64,000 nucleotides of DNA from Dinochytrium kinnereticum (lineage: Eukaryota; Chytridiomycota; Chytridiomycetes; Chytridiales; Chytridiaceae): NCBI GenBank assembly GCA_027604005.1, contig JADGJT010000023.1:48422-112421 (forward strand), read 5' to 3'. Both the position numbers and the translations under genes were made by a program. Each line of letters begins with the position of its first letter. Position 1 is the first letter of the stretch. Below are positions 1 to 10,559 of this stretch, piece after piece. The notes beneath the pieces were generated by a model. That model searched no databases. It was not told where the DNA came from and saw nothing but the letters and a program-made list of their open reading frames with translations.

Positions 1-1
1 T

Positions 2-1641
2 GCTCGGCAACTTTCTCTCAAACTCCTTGCAAACGTGACTTACGGATACGCCGGCGCTAGCTTTTCGGGGAGGATGCCCTGCTCAGATATTGCGGACTCT
101 ATCGTCCAAACAGGTCGTTGCCTTTTGGAAAGGGTAAGTCACGGACTTGCTATTTATTCTAATTCAAAAACCGTCAGGCGATGCTGGTGGTCCAACGAAA
201 TTTCTCAACTGAGGCTCATGTCATATACGGCGATACGGACAGCATGTTCACGATCATCCCTGGAGCTTCTAAAGAGACTGCGTTCCGTCTTGGGAAGACA
301 ATTACAAAGGAGGTCACCCGTCTCACCCCCCACCCTGTTAAATTAAAGTTTGAGAAGGTTGGAATTTTGCTTTTTATGAACCATGCCAGTAAACAATCTA
401 TGAATTTAGGTTTACCTTCCCTGCATTTTGCAGACCAAGAAGCGCTATGTGGGATTTATGTTTGAGCACCTGGAGGATTCTAAGCCGACTTTTGACGCGA
501 AGGGAATTGAGACTGTTAGAAGGGACGGGTGTCCGGCTGTTGCGAAGATTGTCGAGGCGTCCTTAAAGTGAGACATATTCGTTTTGAGTCAGTTTCTTCT
601 GATTCCTAACCATAATCTCAAGAATCCTTTTTCGGTCCAAAGATCTTTCGGAGCTAAAATCCTACCTTCTCGGTCAATGGACGAAAATCCTTGAAGATAA
701 AGTCTCCTACCGAGATTTCATCATCGCTACAGAAGTTCGCATGGGTCATTATAAGTGCGTTATGATTATCTCGAACACGTCTAATTCACTTGGTAAAAAA
801 TAGAAACCTCCCTCCTGGCGCAGCGTTGAGCAAGAGAAAGATGAACCAAGATGTCCGGTCAGAGCCTCAATATAACGAAAGGGTGCCATATATTATTGTA
901 CATGGGGGCCCGAATTCGACATTGGCGCAGCAAGCTGTCAGCCCAGAGGATATCGCAAACGACAGGCAAAAACATAGTTCAGAAGCAAACTTACTGACCA
1001 ATAATCCCTCCGCTGAAAAAAAAAAAGATCGCTTCGACTACATGGAGAGTACTACATCAAGCAAAAGATCATCCCGGCTCTTGACCGTATCTTCAAGCTG
1101 ATAGGAATTGGTATTGTTTTCTTTATCCAGGTTTCGTTTTCTCATTTCTCGGGTTGATCAGATATAATGGCATGGTTCAAAGAGATGCCCAAAGTCAATC
1201 GATCTCGTGAAGGCATAGCATTCTTCGCCACAAAAGGTGGGCTTGGAGGTGGAAGGGTAGCCACCATGGAAAAATTCTACGCATCCTCTCTCTGCATCAT
1301 TTGCAACAAGAAGAACGCGTCAAAAGGTTCGACCAAATTCAATCCAATCTATCCCCACGATTCAACTAACCCCTTCCCCACAAGGAATTTGCGATGATTG
1401 CCGAAGTAACCCGGTAATGTCAAGCTACAGCCTTTCGTCAAGCCTGTCAAAGGTTGAGAAGGTGTACGCGAATTTGTTGGATATTTGCAGAAGCTGCACT
1501 GGACATTCGACCGCGATGGATGGGGAGGTGCTGTGTTCGTCGATTGATTGCCCGGTTTATTTTTCGAGAGTGAGGGGGTTACATACTGCACGTGGGATGA
1601 CATCGGTGTTTGCGGATGCGTTGAGGCAGTTGGAGGATTAA
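2..1641 (+). CDS. REV3: DNA polymerase zeta catalytic subunit (Rev3), C-terminal part
   Basis: Catalytic subunit of the B-family translesion polymerase zeta, which extends past DNA lesions. The gene enters from the left edge, so the N-terminus is missing. Deduced exons: 2-133, 178-357, 410-567, 623-754, 804-965, 1028-1110, 1162-1326, 1385-1641. Visible are the conserved stretch ANVTYGYAGASFSGRMPC, the catalytic motif YGDTDS that holds metal-binding aspartates, and KKRYVG. The C-terminus has two cysteine clusters: CIIC...CDDC, split by the last intron, and CRSC...LCSSIDC. In the Rev3/Pol delta family the second (CysB) cluster binds a [4Fe-4S] cluster and contacts accessory subunits. The intron at 966-1027 appears to use a GC donor. 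Family assignment is certain; individual splice sites are inferred from frame and conservation. Confidence 0.93.
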
Positions 1642-1874
1642 AGAAGCAAACAATAAAAATAACATAAAAAGCAAAGAAGAAGAAGAAGAAGGGCAATCAA
1701 TCGGATTCTCTCTCTCTCTTTTTTTTTGTTGCTACATATATTTATTATATTCAGTCCTCAAACAATAAATTCATATGAGGCATCCAGCCACAGAAATTAT
1801 TAACCACCATATGAACTACAAACGCAATGAAAAAAAATAGCAAATCACATGCAACACTCCCCTCCCCACATTCA
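1642..1874. other. Convergent 3' region between REV3 and VPS27
   Basis: About 230 bp separate the stop codons of two converging genes. The stretch is AT-rich, with a T-run near 1718 and AATAAA-like strings near 1656 and 1762, which would suit polyadenylation on both strands. No coding potential is seen. Confidence 0.5.
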
Positions 1875-4472
1875 CTAAAACTCAATCAACGGAGCCTCCA
1901 AGGGCTTCTCAGGCTGCGGTGCCGGAGCATACCCCTGCTGCGTCGGATACCCACCAGCAGGCAGCGGGGTGTTTCCCCCCGGATACCCTCCAAACGCAGC
2001 AGGCCCACCCGCAGCAGATTGTCCTCCCTGCAGCATAGGCTGAGGCTGCTGCTGCTGCTGCTGCTGCCCACCCTGATCATAATACGAGTGACCAGGATGC
2101 TGCGGCGCGTAACTATACGTCTGCTGCCTCGGTGACGAAGGAGCAGGAGGATAAGGGTTTGGCTGTCCATATCCATTATGAGCAGGAGGTGCACCGTGAG
2201 ATGCTGGCGGGGGAACTGGTTGGTCGCTGGCGTGCATCTCAGGACGGTACGAAGGGTCTTGTGAGGCGTAAGGGGTTTGCTGATGCTGATCCTGCTGCTG
2301 GGGAGGTGGGACGGGGGCGGCAGCGGTTGGAGCGTAGGCAAGAGGAGGGGTTTGGTAAGCATTTTGATGAAGGGGTTGGTGTGGTTCAGAGGTTGGAGCT
2401 TGGGCTGGACCTTGAGGGTACTGCTGTGGAGTGGGAGCTTGAGGTTGAGGATGGGGGGGATACTGCTGCTGCTGCTGCTGCGAGGGCGGTGAAGCGTATT
2501 CTCCTGCAGCATAAGCCTCTTGAGAATAAGATGCAACGGCTTGGCCTCCCCAATGAGGTGTTGGGGCGACCTGGTTTTGAAGGTATGCTGGACCAGTCGT
2601 GTATGGCTGCTGCTGTTGCTGTGGTGCAGGGTAACCAGTATACCCACTGCTGGGACGCGGAAATCCATCCGAAACGCTGTACCCACGAGTTAAGGTACTG
2701 GCATATCCACCTGATGTGTTTGCGAGCCGCTCCTGAAGAAGCCGATCGTACATTTGAGTGGCAGCGGTGATCTTTTCGTTCAGTTCAAGGGAGGATCGAT
2801 ATTTTGTCACGGCATCATCCAGTGACCATAAAAGCTTGGGCTGAAGAATCATCAATTGGGAGTAAAGAGTCTGGGGAAAAGACATGTTAAAACCGCATCA
2901 CAAACCCTTTGCAATAAGAAGAGAGGGGAACTCACTGAAATCTGACTGTTATGGATGACCCCAATCCCTCGAACAGCCACATCTGCCTCCATTCGCTCCA
3001 CAAGCTCGACAAACATTTTGAGGTTATCTATCTCAACGCGGCTAAGCTGATTCGGGTTGACCTGAACGGGCTCAAACCTAGCCGCTCCAGACTGCTGTCC
3101 ATATCCTCCAAAAGGTCCAGAATCTTTCTTCTTCTCCTCAGAGATTTTGAGCTCAGCGAGAGATGCTTCAATAGCCGCCTTTAACTCTGGATCTTCATCC
3201 TCATCATTCGAAACAACCACGGGTTTAGCCTTGACAGTTGACTTTCTCTTCGTCTGCTTCTCCGCATCAGCCAATGAAGCCGCGATAGCTTTCTGAAGCT
3301 CATCGTCTTCCTTGCTAACGACGGGTTTCCGTAACGAGTCGCTTCTGTCCCGCACGGCTGCAGGAGACCCAGGGGTGGAAGCAACCTTGCTTGTCAACTT
3401 GTAGTGACAAGAATCGCACACCCTAACATCCTGCGTGATGCCCAGATGCGGAAGAGGGATGGATTTTGAGGAGCAGGCGTGGCAGAATGTCTGGCCGCAG
3501 TTTCGGCAGTGATGCTTGCGGTTAAAGGTGGTGAACTGAGTTCTGCAGCGCATACAGATATCGCTGTCGGTCCAATCAGGGGCCTGAAAAGATAAGAGAG
3601 AGGTTGGTTGCGTTTATCAAGACCATGGGATTGTGGGGGAGAAGGACTCACGGTTTTAGTGTCAATCATGATGGCGGAAGCTTCGGCTTTCTCGACCGGG
3701 GGAAAGGCCAACCCTGTTGAAAATGATACGCGAGTGGTCAGGTGTGAAGGGATGTGGGAATGGAGAGAGCCGCGAGCATACCTTCTCTCTTCATGCCCTC
3801 ATAGACTTCCGTAACGTAGGAAAGCTCGGACTTTCCCTTGAATGCAATCCCCCATGTCTGCAGCAATGCGAGAATCTTTAGCCTGACATCCTGGTTCGTG
3901 GTAGGATAGTTCCGCACGATGGAGACAAGGTTGTCGATGAAATCCCTTGAGGCAACCTCAACAACAAAGTGTTGGCCAGAATTCTTCACGCAGGCATCCG
4001 TGAGCTTAAGGTGAAAGAGAACACAAGGTGGTCCGCGTTGTGAGCATTTCTTTGAAGGAAAGGATGACAGAGTTGGGGCAGGAAGTGGGTGCACACCTTG
4101 AGCGCCTGGATCTGAACGTTTGGGTTCTTGTTGTTTATTCTCCTCTTGAGGGACGAGATGGCCTGCTTTGGGGGCACCTCCTTTCCCCTGATCTTGTCGG
4201 CAATCTCCAGGTTCGTCACAATGTCCTCATGGCCGACGAGGTTGTTTTCTGACGTTGCCTTCTCTGGATAGTTTGTGGGGGAAGTAGAGGTGTGTGTGAG
4301 TGAGGTATCCAGCCAGCAGCAAAATGACCGCCAGCGGCGGGAGCAGGAGCGGCCACCATCCCGCCCTCCATCCACCCATCATCGCAAGCGCAAGCATCAG
4401 TCGCATGGCCCGTCAGTCCCCCAGCTGCTCACCAACAACGTCGTCGAATGGATTCGTGAAGAGGAAGCTCAT
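1875..4472 (-). CDS. VPS27: Vps27/Hrs: ESCRT-0 ubiquitin-binding sorting receptor
   Basis: ESCRT-0 subunit that binds PI3P and ubiquitinated cargo on endosomes and starts multivesicular-body sorting. Deduced exons on the minus strand: 4472-4433, 4263-4097, 4004-3782, 3713-3652, 3583-2936, 2870-1875, giving 711 residues. The short first exon ([13 protein letters not shown]) joins in frame to the VHS domain ([27 protein letters not shown]). A FYVE zinc finger follows with WTDSDIC, the PI3P-binding RKHHCRNCG and RVCDSC. Two ubiquitin-interacting motifs ([15 protein letters not shown] and [15 protein letters not shown]) come next, then a helical GAT-like region and a long Gln/Pro/Tyr-rich tail. 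The protein ends in PLEAPLIEF, a clathrin-box-like end as in yeast Vps27. All hallmark domains are in the expected order. It converges with REV3 and diverges from the syntaxin gene. Confidence 0.95.
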
Positions 4473-4613
4473 GCTGCGGGGAGGCGAGCGTTTGAAAATG
4501 AAATCTTTAACAATTGCGTTGTGTCCCTCCCCTCGCCCTTGAAAGGGCAGCAGCAGCCAGTTTGAGCCAAGCAGGAATGGCCGGGAGGTGCTCCAGACGC
4601 GTGTGGAGCCCTC

Positions 4614-4669
4614 GGGCAGGCAGGCAGGCAGGCAGGCAGTCAGTCAGCCAGTCAGTCAGTCAGTCAGGC
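4614..4669. repeat. Tetranucleotide tandem repeat (GGCA)n/(GTCA)n
   Basis: Roughly six GGCA units run directly into about seven GTCA/GCCA units, so a single base change has spread through the second half of the array. It lies upstream of VPS27 in the divergent promoter. Confidence 0.9.
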
Positions 4670-4935
4670 GAAGCGAAGGCCTGCCTGCGTGAGCGAAAGG
4701 CCCCCAGCAAGCGCGCCGATGCGGCTGTTGCAGCAAGGCCTGAAGGCAGATGCGTTGGGCGAGTGAAGGGGGGATGAAGGGGTGGGGCGTCAGCGCGTCG
4801 CTCGTTCGTTGCGTGTCGTCGTCGTTGTCGTCTTTGGCCCCGTGTGGTACGTGCGACTGGCTGTTGCACTGCTGGAGAAATTTGCTTTCACCGCCCGAAA
4901 CACTCCCTCTTGCCCTCTGTCGCTGCTCCCCTCGA

Positions 4936-4972
4936 CATCCATCCATCGATCCATCCATCCATCCATCCATCC
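4936..4972. repeat. Tetranucleotide tandem repeat (ATCC)n
   Basis: About nine ATCC units with one ATCG interruption, about 60 bp upstream of the syntaxin start codon. More degenerate CATCCA strings continue to about 5010. It is probably part of the 5' UTR or promoter of the syntaxin gene. Confidence 0.9.
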
Positions 4973-5028
4973 AGCCTTCACAGCCGCATCCACCCATCCA
5001 TCCTTCATTCTTTCCCTTCCTTCCATCT

Positions 5029-6341
5029 ATGGCCAGAGACAGACTTGCGGACCTGCGGGTGAGTCCTCGTCTTTTTGCATCCAGCCCCTCACCAACCAAC
5101 CCTCATCCAGAACAACCAGCAGCAGGGTGGTGGCCAGCAAGGCCGATGGCAGCAGGAGATGTCTTACACCCCCGCCGCCCCCACCCCTGCCTACGGTCAG
5201 CAGCAGCAGCAAAGCTACCCTCCCCAGCGGGTTCAGGACCAACCTCCTCGGATGGCCGCCCCTCCCCGAGGATCGTCCAATGTATCTATCCGTGTACCCG
5301 CTCGTAACAGGGACGAGTTCTTCCATCATTGCGATCTTTTGAGCAACAGCATCAATGTCATCCTCAGCAACACTGATCAGATTCGGTCATTGAACCAGCG
5401 AGCTCTTGGAGAGGTTAACCTCAACCTTGTTGCTGGTGAGAACGGAACATCTCTTTTTCACTCCAGTGGCAAGGCCCACCCCTCATGGACGAGGCAATGG
5501 GCTCGGCTGTGGATATGGAAGTATTTATCAATGCCATCCTTTCCCTTTCCACAGACATGAAGCGTCAAGTCGACCGCATCTGCGAAGACACATCCGCCCT
5601 CGTCACCGAAACCAGGAACGGCATCAAGGTCCTCGCCCAATCCAAGACCGCCGATCCTCCCGCCAGCGTCAAGAACCAGCAGTACGGCCGCATCGTCTCA
5701 AAGCTCAAGGACGCCACTCGAACCTTCTTCACCGTTGAGAACGAGGTCAAGGCAAGTGGGAGGGATCAATTTGCAAGGCAATACAGGATCGCCAGACCCC
5801 AGGCCACCGACGCAGAGATTGACAACGCCATTGACAATGGGACGTCAGATGTCTTCACTCAAGAGCTTATGAGCTCGAGGGTTGCCGATCAGAGAAGGCA
5901 GTTGAATGCTGTTCAGGATCGCGCGAAAGCACTGCAAAAGATCAATGAGAGCATGCAGGAGCTTTTGAGGATTGTTCAGGAGTTGGATGCTGAAATTGAC
6001 GTGTGTATTTCTCTCTTTGTTATCTCTTTTTTTTTTTGTTTGTGTCTTTACAACCAATCCCTTTTCTCCTTCCTTTCTTCCCTCTCTTTTTTTTTTGTTT
6101 GCTCACGATTTTTTAGAAACAACAAGTTTTTATCGACGAGATTCAAACCCACGTCGAAACCGCCGCCGTCAACGCTGAGCAAGGTGTCCGGCAACTCGAG
6201 CAGGGTGTTCGACTTGCCTCATCCGCCCGCAAGAAGCAGATGTGGATCTTTATCATCATCTTTATCGTCCTTATTGTCATTGGTGGTGTTGTTGGTATCT
6301 ACATTGCCACGCAAAGGCAACAGCAACCAAGGAGGAATTAG
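5029..6341 (+). CDS. SSO1: Sso/syntaxin-type plasma-membrane t-SNARE
   Basis: Qa-SNARE for vesicle fusion at the plasma membrane. Deduced exons: 5029-5058, 5111-5435, 5555-6000, 6117-6341 (341 residues). It begins with the fungal Sso signature MARDRLADLR, followed by a Gln/Pro-rich stretch. The Habc helices then appear (DEFFHHCDLL, IRSLNQRALGEV), and the SNARE helix runs through QELDAEID, split by an intron, to QGVRQLEQGV. The tail anchor is MWIFIIIFIVLIVIGGVVGIYI, preceded by SARKKQ. Intron 2 was set at 5436-5554 because this gives the normal helix A-B spacing; an alternative acceptor at 5473 also stays in frame. It shares a divergent promoter with VPS27. Confidence 0.93.
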
Positions 6342-7158
6342 GCCAGACAGGTGCATATCTGTTACCAGGTTTATCTTTACCTTTTGCGGTCATTTTTTGA
6401 GCATCACCTGGACCCTTTTCTGTCTTCCCTTGATGACTTCTCTCTTTCCGATCAGACCCTCCCAATGCTCCCCCTCGACTTTAAACGTTTCTTTTCTCGT
6501 TTTTCTTCTCTTGTTTCTTAAACAAGGTTGAGATAAAATAGAGACCACCATTTTTTTTGCTTTTTTTTCTTTCTCCTTTCTCTTTATCGTTGTGTCTTTT
6601 TCTATCGCGGTTGTTAATGACGGCTCGCTCAGTTCATTTCTCTGTTCTTTATCTTCAAGTCACTGTTCGGTTCTCCTTCAGATGAGCAAACATGCTAAAC
6701 TACGATCCCCTGGTTTATAAACAACAAAATAGACTTTTTACGCGCTCACCTTGCCTTCCCACTTCTCACTCTTCTATTATGTAAAAGCGTGATCTATGAA
6801 CGCAGAAACATGCATAAAGCAGTTGTCAGCCTTCTTCTTTAGAAATTAGTGAGCCAATGAATCCGTCTAACGTGGATTCACTGATGACTACCGAGTTTTC
6901 GTTGAGCCTTGAAGGAGCTGATATGCTTCAAGGGACTTCATCATCTGCACCGATGTAGCCCACGCGTCATCAACAAATCTGACATGATAAAGTTAGGTCC
7001 AGCAGGCGGCGCAATATTCCAGTTCAAAGCTTCTCAGTCATCCCCATCTCAATTGATGCTCAACAACCATCGAGAAAGTAAAGTCACCAGCTAAGACGCG
7101 AGCTAGACGCAAACAACACACACACACATTTCCGCCTTCAATTTTTGTTCTGAAAAAG
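6342..7158. other. Intergenic, no gene seen
   Basis: The syntaxin 3' region has T-rich stretches and AATA-type strings. The presumed promoter of the next gene follows, with a short CACACACACA tract at about 7118-7127 close to its start codon. No conserved coding sequence was recognised on either strand. Confidence 0.4.
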
Positions 7159-8337
7159 ATGGCGACTGGTGCACCAACCCCCGACCCAACACCCTGGTTT
7201 GAACTCGCTGCAATCGGCCCCGACATTCCCCGCGACGGGCTTAACCGTCTCATCTACGAGCACCTCCTCCACAACTGCTACAGCGACACCGCCGCCGCCT
7301 TCGCAAAGGCATGCCAGCTGAACAGCATTGGGAAACCCTCCGCAGGGTTGGTGGTGACGGAGATGGCTGGAAGCGATGGACGAGCGTCGCCTGTGAAGGA
7401 TGAGGATGTTGATATGATGGATGCGGAGGATTCAGGAAAATCGATCACGGGTCCGGTGTCTGTTTCCACTGCCCATTCCACAGCGTCTTGGTCAGCAGTG
7501 TTGGGGAGTTTGGAGGCCCGGAAACGACTTTGCCGGTTGCTGTGCGAAGGGAAGGTTGGGGAGGCGATTCAGTTTTGTAAGATGACGTTTCCGAGTGCTT
7601 TGAGTGGGAGCACGCCTGAGAGCGTTGATGTTTGTTTTCAGTTGCAATGTCAGCAGTTTATTGAGAATGTGAGGGTGAGCGCTCCGGAGGCTGTCAAATT
7701 CGCTCAGTCAGGTGAGCTTTGGTGGGGATGTGTTCTTTTCCTCCATTCTTCTTTATAATTCATTTTTGTGAGTCTCGAAGGGCGAGTCAATGTTGATGCT
7801 GATTCTTCACCGCAATCCTTATTTTTCGGTGACAGAGCTGGGCCAGTTTGGCAATCTTGGTCCAAAGTATATTGAGGTTTTGCAGGACATTGTGGCCTTG
7901 ATCGCCTACAAAGATCCTTTCAAATCCCCAGTGGCGCGGTTTTTATCACAGGAAAGACGCGAGGAAGTGGCCAGCAATGTGAATAATTATATATTAGGTG
8001 AGCATAAGTTTGAATGCGTTTTCCATCGTCATTCTGCCCAAATCATCATTTGTTTGCTGTCTGCCAATGCTTAAACCATTTCTTATCTTTTTTTTTCATT
8101 AGCATCCGAAAACCTTCCCTCCCAAACAAAAATAGAGAAACTCGTCACCCAGCTTATCACAGTCACAGACACTCTTCATGAGCAAAGTCTTGCAGACAAG
8201 AAGAATCCTGGCTCAAAGGTAATCCCACTCATCCGTTTCAATTCTACAACTTTCTTTTCCACATCTCTCGAGTCTAACCTCTCCAACCCCAGCCTTTTCC
8301 AAAATGGGACTTAGAGAGTTTCGTTGGGGGCGAATGA
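7159..8337 (+). CDS. LisH-CTLH-CRA domain protein (GID8/RanBPM C-terminus type)
   Basis: Deduced exons 7159-7711, 7836-7997, 8103-8218, 8293-8337 give 291 residues. A LisH dimerisation motif lies near residues 30-55 (LNRLIYEHLLHNCYSDTA). A CTLH block follows an acidic linker (RKRLCRLLCEGKVGEAIQFC, then FQLQCQQFIENVR, VKFAQS). A CRA-like helical end includes YIEVLQDIVALIAY and SQERREEVASNV. Proteins with this trio are subunits of the GID/CTLH ubiquitin ligase (Gid8, RanBPM, MAEA, RMND5) or close relatives. No RING-like zinc ligands or SPRY domain are present, so it is not the Rmd5/Fyv10 type or full-length RanBPM. The domain class is secure; the exact orthologue is not. Confidence 0.8.
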
Positions 8338-8536
8338 GAAAGGAAATTCTTTCCAACCCACACAAAGTCTTGAGCTGTACATAGATTTCATCCGCTATCA
8401 CTTGTTTTCGCTAATTTATATGGTAATATATTGATCTTTTCTGCAACTGGCCTTAGTTTTGGAATGTTGAGTCTGGATCGCACAGTCCCGGACTTCATGT
8501 AGAGATTAAGGCAAAAGGGTTTCACACGATTGCGAG

Positions 8537-9308
8537 CTAAGCTATGGAATTGAACAAACAGAAAAAAGAAGCATGGCTTGAAACGAAAAAAACCAGATTA
8601 TTTTGTGGGGGAGTGGGGGAAGGCGGAGGGGTGAAAACATGAAAGAGATACTGGCCTTGATGACAACAGTACGCCTGTCCTTCCTTCAAAACTTTCCTCC
8701 CCAAATCTTCAGCATAGCCGCCTCGTCCTTCACTTTCTATTGACGTCTCGTTAGTAGGCTTCCCCAACGTGTGTGTGTGTGATGAACTCCAGTTCGCGCG
8801 TGTAAAGTTTTCCAAGAGGCGACCACTTCCACCCAGCCAGCTCAGTTTGACATCACAGGTGCCTTCCAATCTTGAGGCAAAGATGAAGCACAGGAGTTTC
8901 TGATGCACAGAACTGCCGTTGAGGAATTTTAAAGCGCTTTGCGTTCGTTAGCATGGATATACTGTCAGTCATGGTGATAGCTTCGGAGGACACGGTTCCT
9001 GACTTAGTGCACTTTCGAAGTTGCTTCAGGGAATCGGGCCGTTTTAAGCTTGTCGTGGTTCTTCCTCCTAAAAAACAATATAAAACAGATTGATGCCACT
9101 CTGAACAGAACATGAGTCGAATTATTTTTAAGAGGCTGAGGAGGGATAGGTAAGACTCCATTCCATCTTCCAGGCTGAAACGCAATGCCAAAAGTCTATC
9201 GTTGAAAATGCTTGAAAGAATAGATGGCCTTCTTCGTTCGGCAAAAGAGGGATGCTTTTTCTGAATTGAGCAAAGAAGTTCTTTGAGAGAAGCACGCCCG
9301 CAATGCAT
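8537..9308 (-). CDS. Possible minus-strand gene, unrecognised
   Basis: This 1.2-kb gap between two plus-strand genes has no useful open frame on the plus strand. On the minus strand two frames are joined cleanly by a 43-nt GT...CAAG segment at about 8912-8870. The joined reading passes through MLTNAKRFKIPQRQ into LEGTCDVKLSWLGGSGRLLE and then to AEDLGRKVLKEGQAYCC. Further upstream the frame is ambiguous: a T-rich acceptor ending at about 9066 suggests another intron, and the start codon is not certain. No domain is recognised. It could equally be a non-coding transcript or the decayed remains of a gene. Reported because the joined frame looks less random than its surroundings. Confidence 0.3.
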
Positions 9309-9577
9309 GACGCGGACTGACGGTTTTGAACGTATGCTGATAGTGCATGTGGAAGACCGATTCGAGAGGTCCTAAGGAACGCCGACAGCCACAGCAGATT
9401 GATGGAATTTGAATCCAAACCATGCATGCGCACCGTCAAAGGACGGATCGCTTGAGGTGCTGCATGGCGTTCAGTGACGAGCAGTGGTCGGTGATGGCTG
9501 CGTCGTCTCGCTGCTGTGAAACCTTGAAGGCAGGCAAGACCAAAGATTTTGCGTTTTTCCTTCCACTTGAGACCACG

Positions 9578-10351
9578 ATGGCCGCACGCTCTGCAGTGAC
9601 CAAGATCGACTGGGCTGCGCTCGGCTCCAAGCTGAAGCCAGAGACCCTCGCTGCCGTCAACTCCTTCCGCAGGCGTCACGCCGAGCTGGTCAAGACCGTC
9701 TCCGAGCTGAAGGAGCAGAGCACCACCATCAACTTTGACCAGTACAGGGGTGTGCTCAAGAACCAGAAGATTGTGAACGACGCGGAGAAGGCATTCGCTG
9801 CCTTCAAACCTGCCACCTACGACCTTTCTGAGCAGATTCGTATCATCGAGCAGCAGGAGGCTAAGGCTGTGAGTTCATCATCAGGAGAATTATGTTGGAA
9901 GGGTAGAAGGAGTTTGGGTCACTCATTCCTACTTTATGCTTTCTTGCATGGCTTTAGATCATCTCGGCTCAGAAGACACAGGAAAAGGTCAACGTGGAGC
10001 TTCTTGAGCTTAACGAGCTTTTGACCAACATTGAGACTGCCAGACCTGTTGACCAGTTGACTGTAAGCATTGTGCATTTTCTGTCATGGATGCAAGAGAT
10101 TTAATGCGCTTTCCCCAGGTTGACGATGTTGCCCGTGCATACCCCGAGCTTGACAAGACCGTCGAGAAGATGATCAAGAGGGGGCAGTGGACCGTTCCTG
10201 GATACTACGAGAGGTGGGACGCGCATTCATATGCATTTCTGGGATGCTTGCCGAAATGCATCTGCTCTGGCAATTATTTGAAAAGAGTATATGCTAATGC
10301 GCCTGTCTGTTTTTCTTTATCAGGTTCGGAGAGTTCCAGGTCGGCTTCTAA
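9578..10351 (+). CDS. ATP7: Mitochondrial F1Fo-ATP synthase subunit d
   Basis: Peripheral-stalk subunit d of mitochondrial ATP synthase. Exons 9578-9868, 9958-10062, 10119-10213 and 10324-10351 encode 172 residues, close to the usual 170-175. The start MAARSAVTKIDWAALGSKL matches the family, followed by NFDQYRGVLKNQKIVNDAE, FKPATYDLSEQIRII, NIETARPVDQLT and the C-terminal WTVPGYYERFGEFQVGF. In-frame ATGs lie upstream (for example 9422), but the alignment and the purine-rich context favour 9578. The last exon is only 28 nt. No separate mitochondrial presequence is obvious; subunit d of fungi is often imported without a long cleaved leader. Confidence 0.94.
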
Positions 10352-10559
10352 ACTTGCGGATCTCTTTTGGACGTGTCGTCTCAGTGGAACAGCCTGTGAT
10401 ATCCTCTTTCTTAATACATCACCATCTCGTTACTCCCTGTGCAATTTAAGCCAGCTTCTCCTTGACGCGTTGGTCAAAGTGATGGCGGATGCCCTGTCTC
10501 GTCTCGTCCCTTAGCTGCGTTTTGAGGCATGCGCCTGAATGAATTTCTCTTTCTGAAAA

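Larger units (their letters stand above)
4473..5028. promoter_or_regulatory. Divergent VPS27/SSO promoter region with tetranucleotide arrays
   Basis: This 556-bp interval lies between the start codons of two divergent trafficking genes and must hold both promoters. It contains a GGCA-then-GTCA tetranucleotide run at about 4614-4669 and an ATCC run at about 4936-4972. Open frames across it are low-complexity products of the repeats, not genes. No TATA box could be assigned with confidence. Confidence 0.5.

Noticed and set aside
2132..2770. Long plus-strand frame opposite the VPS27 C-terminal exon
   Set aside because: It is the antisense of the Gln/Pro-rich VPS27 tail; CAG/CTG-type codons on one strand keep the other frames open. 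No domain is present.
4275..5342. Several overlapping plus- and minus-strand frames between VPS27 and the syntaxin gene
   Set aside because: They are generated by the tetranucleotide arrays and by VPS27 exon 1 read backwards; the translations are low-complexity and no two frames splice into a sensible protein.
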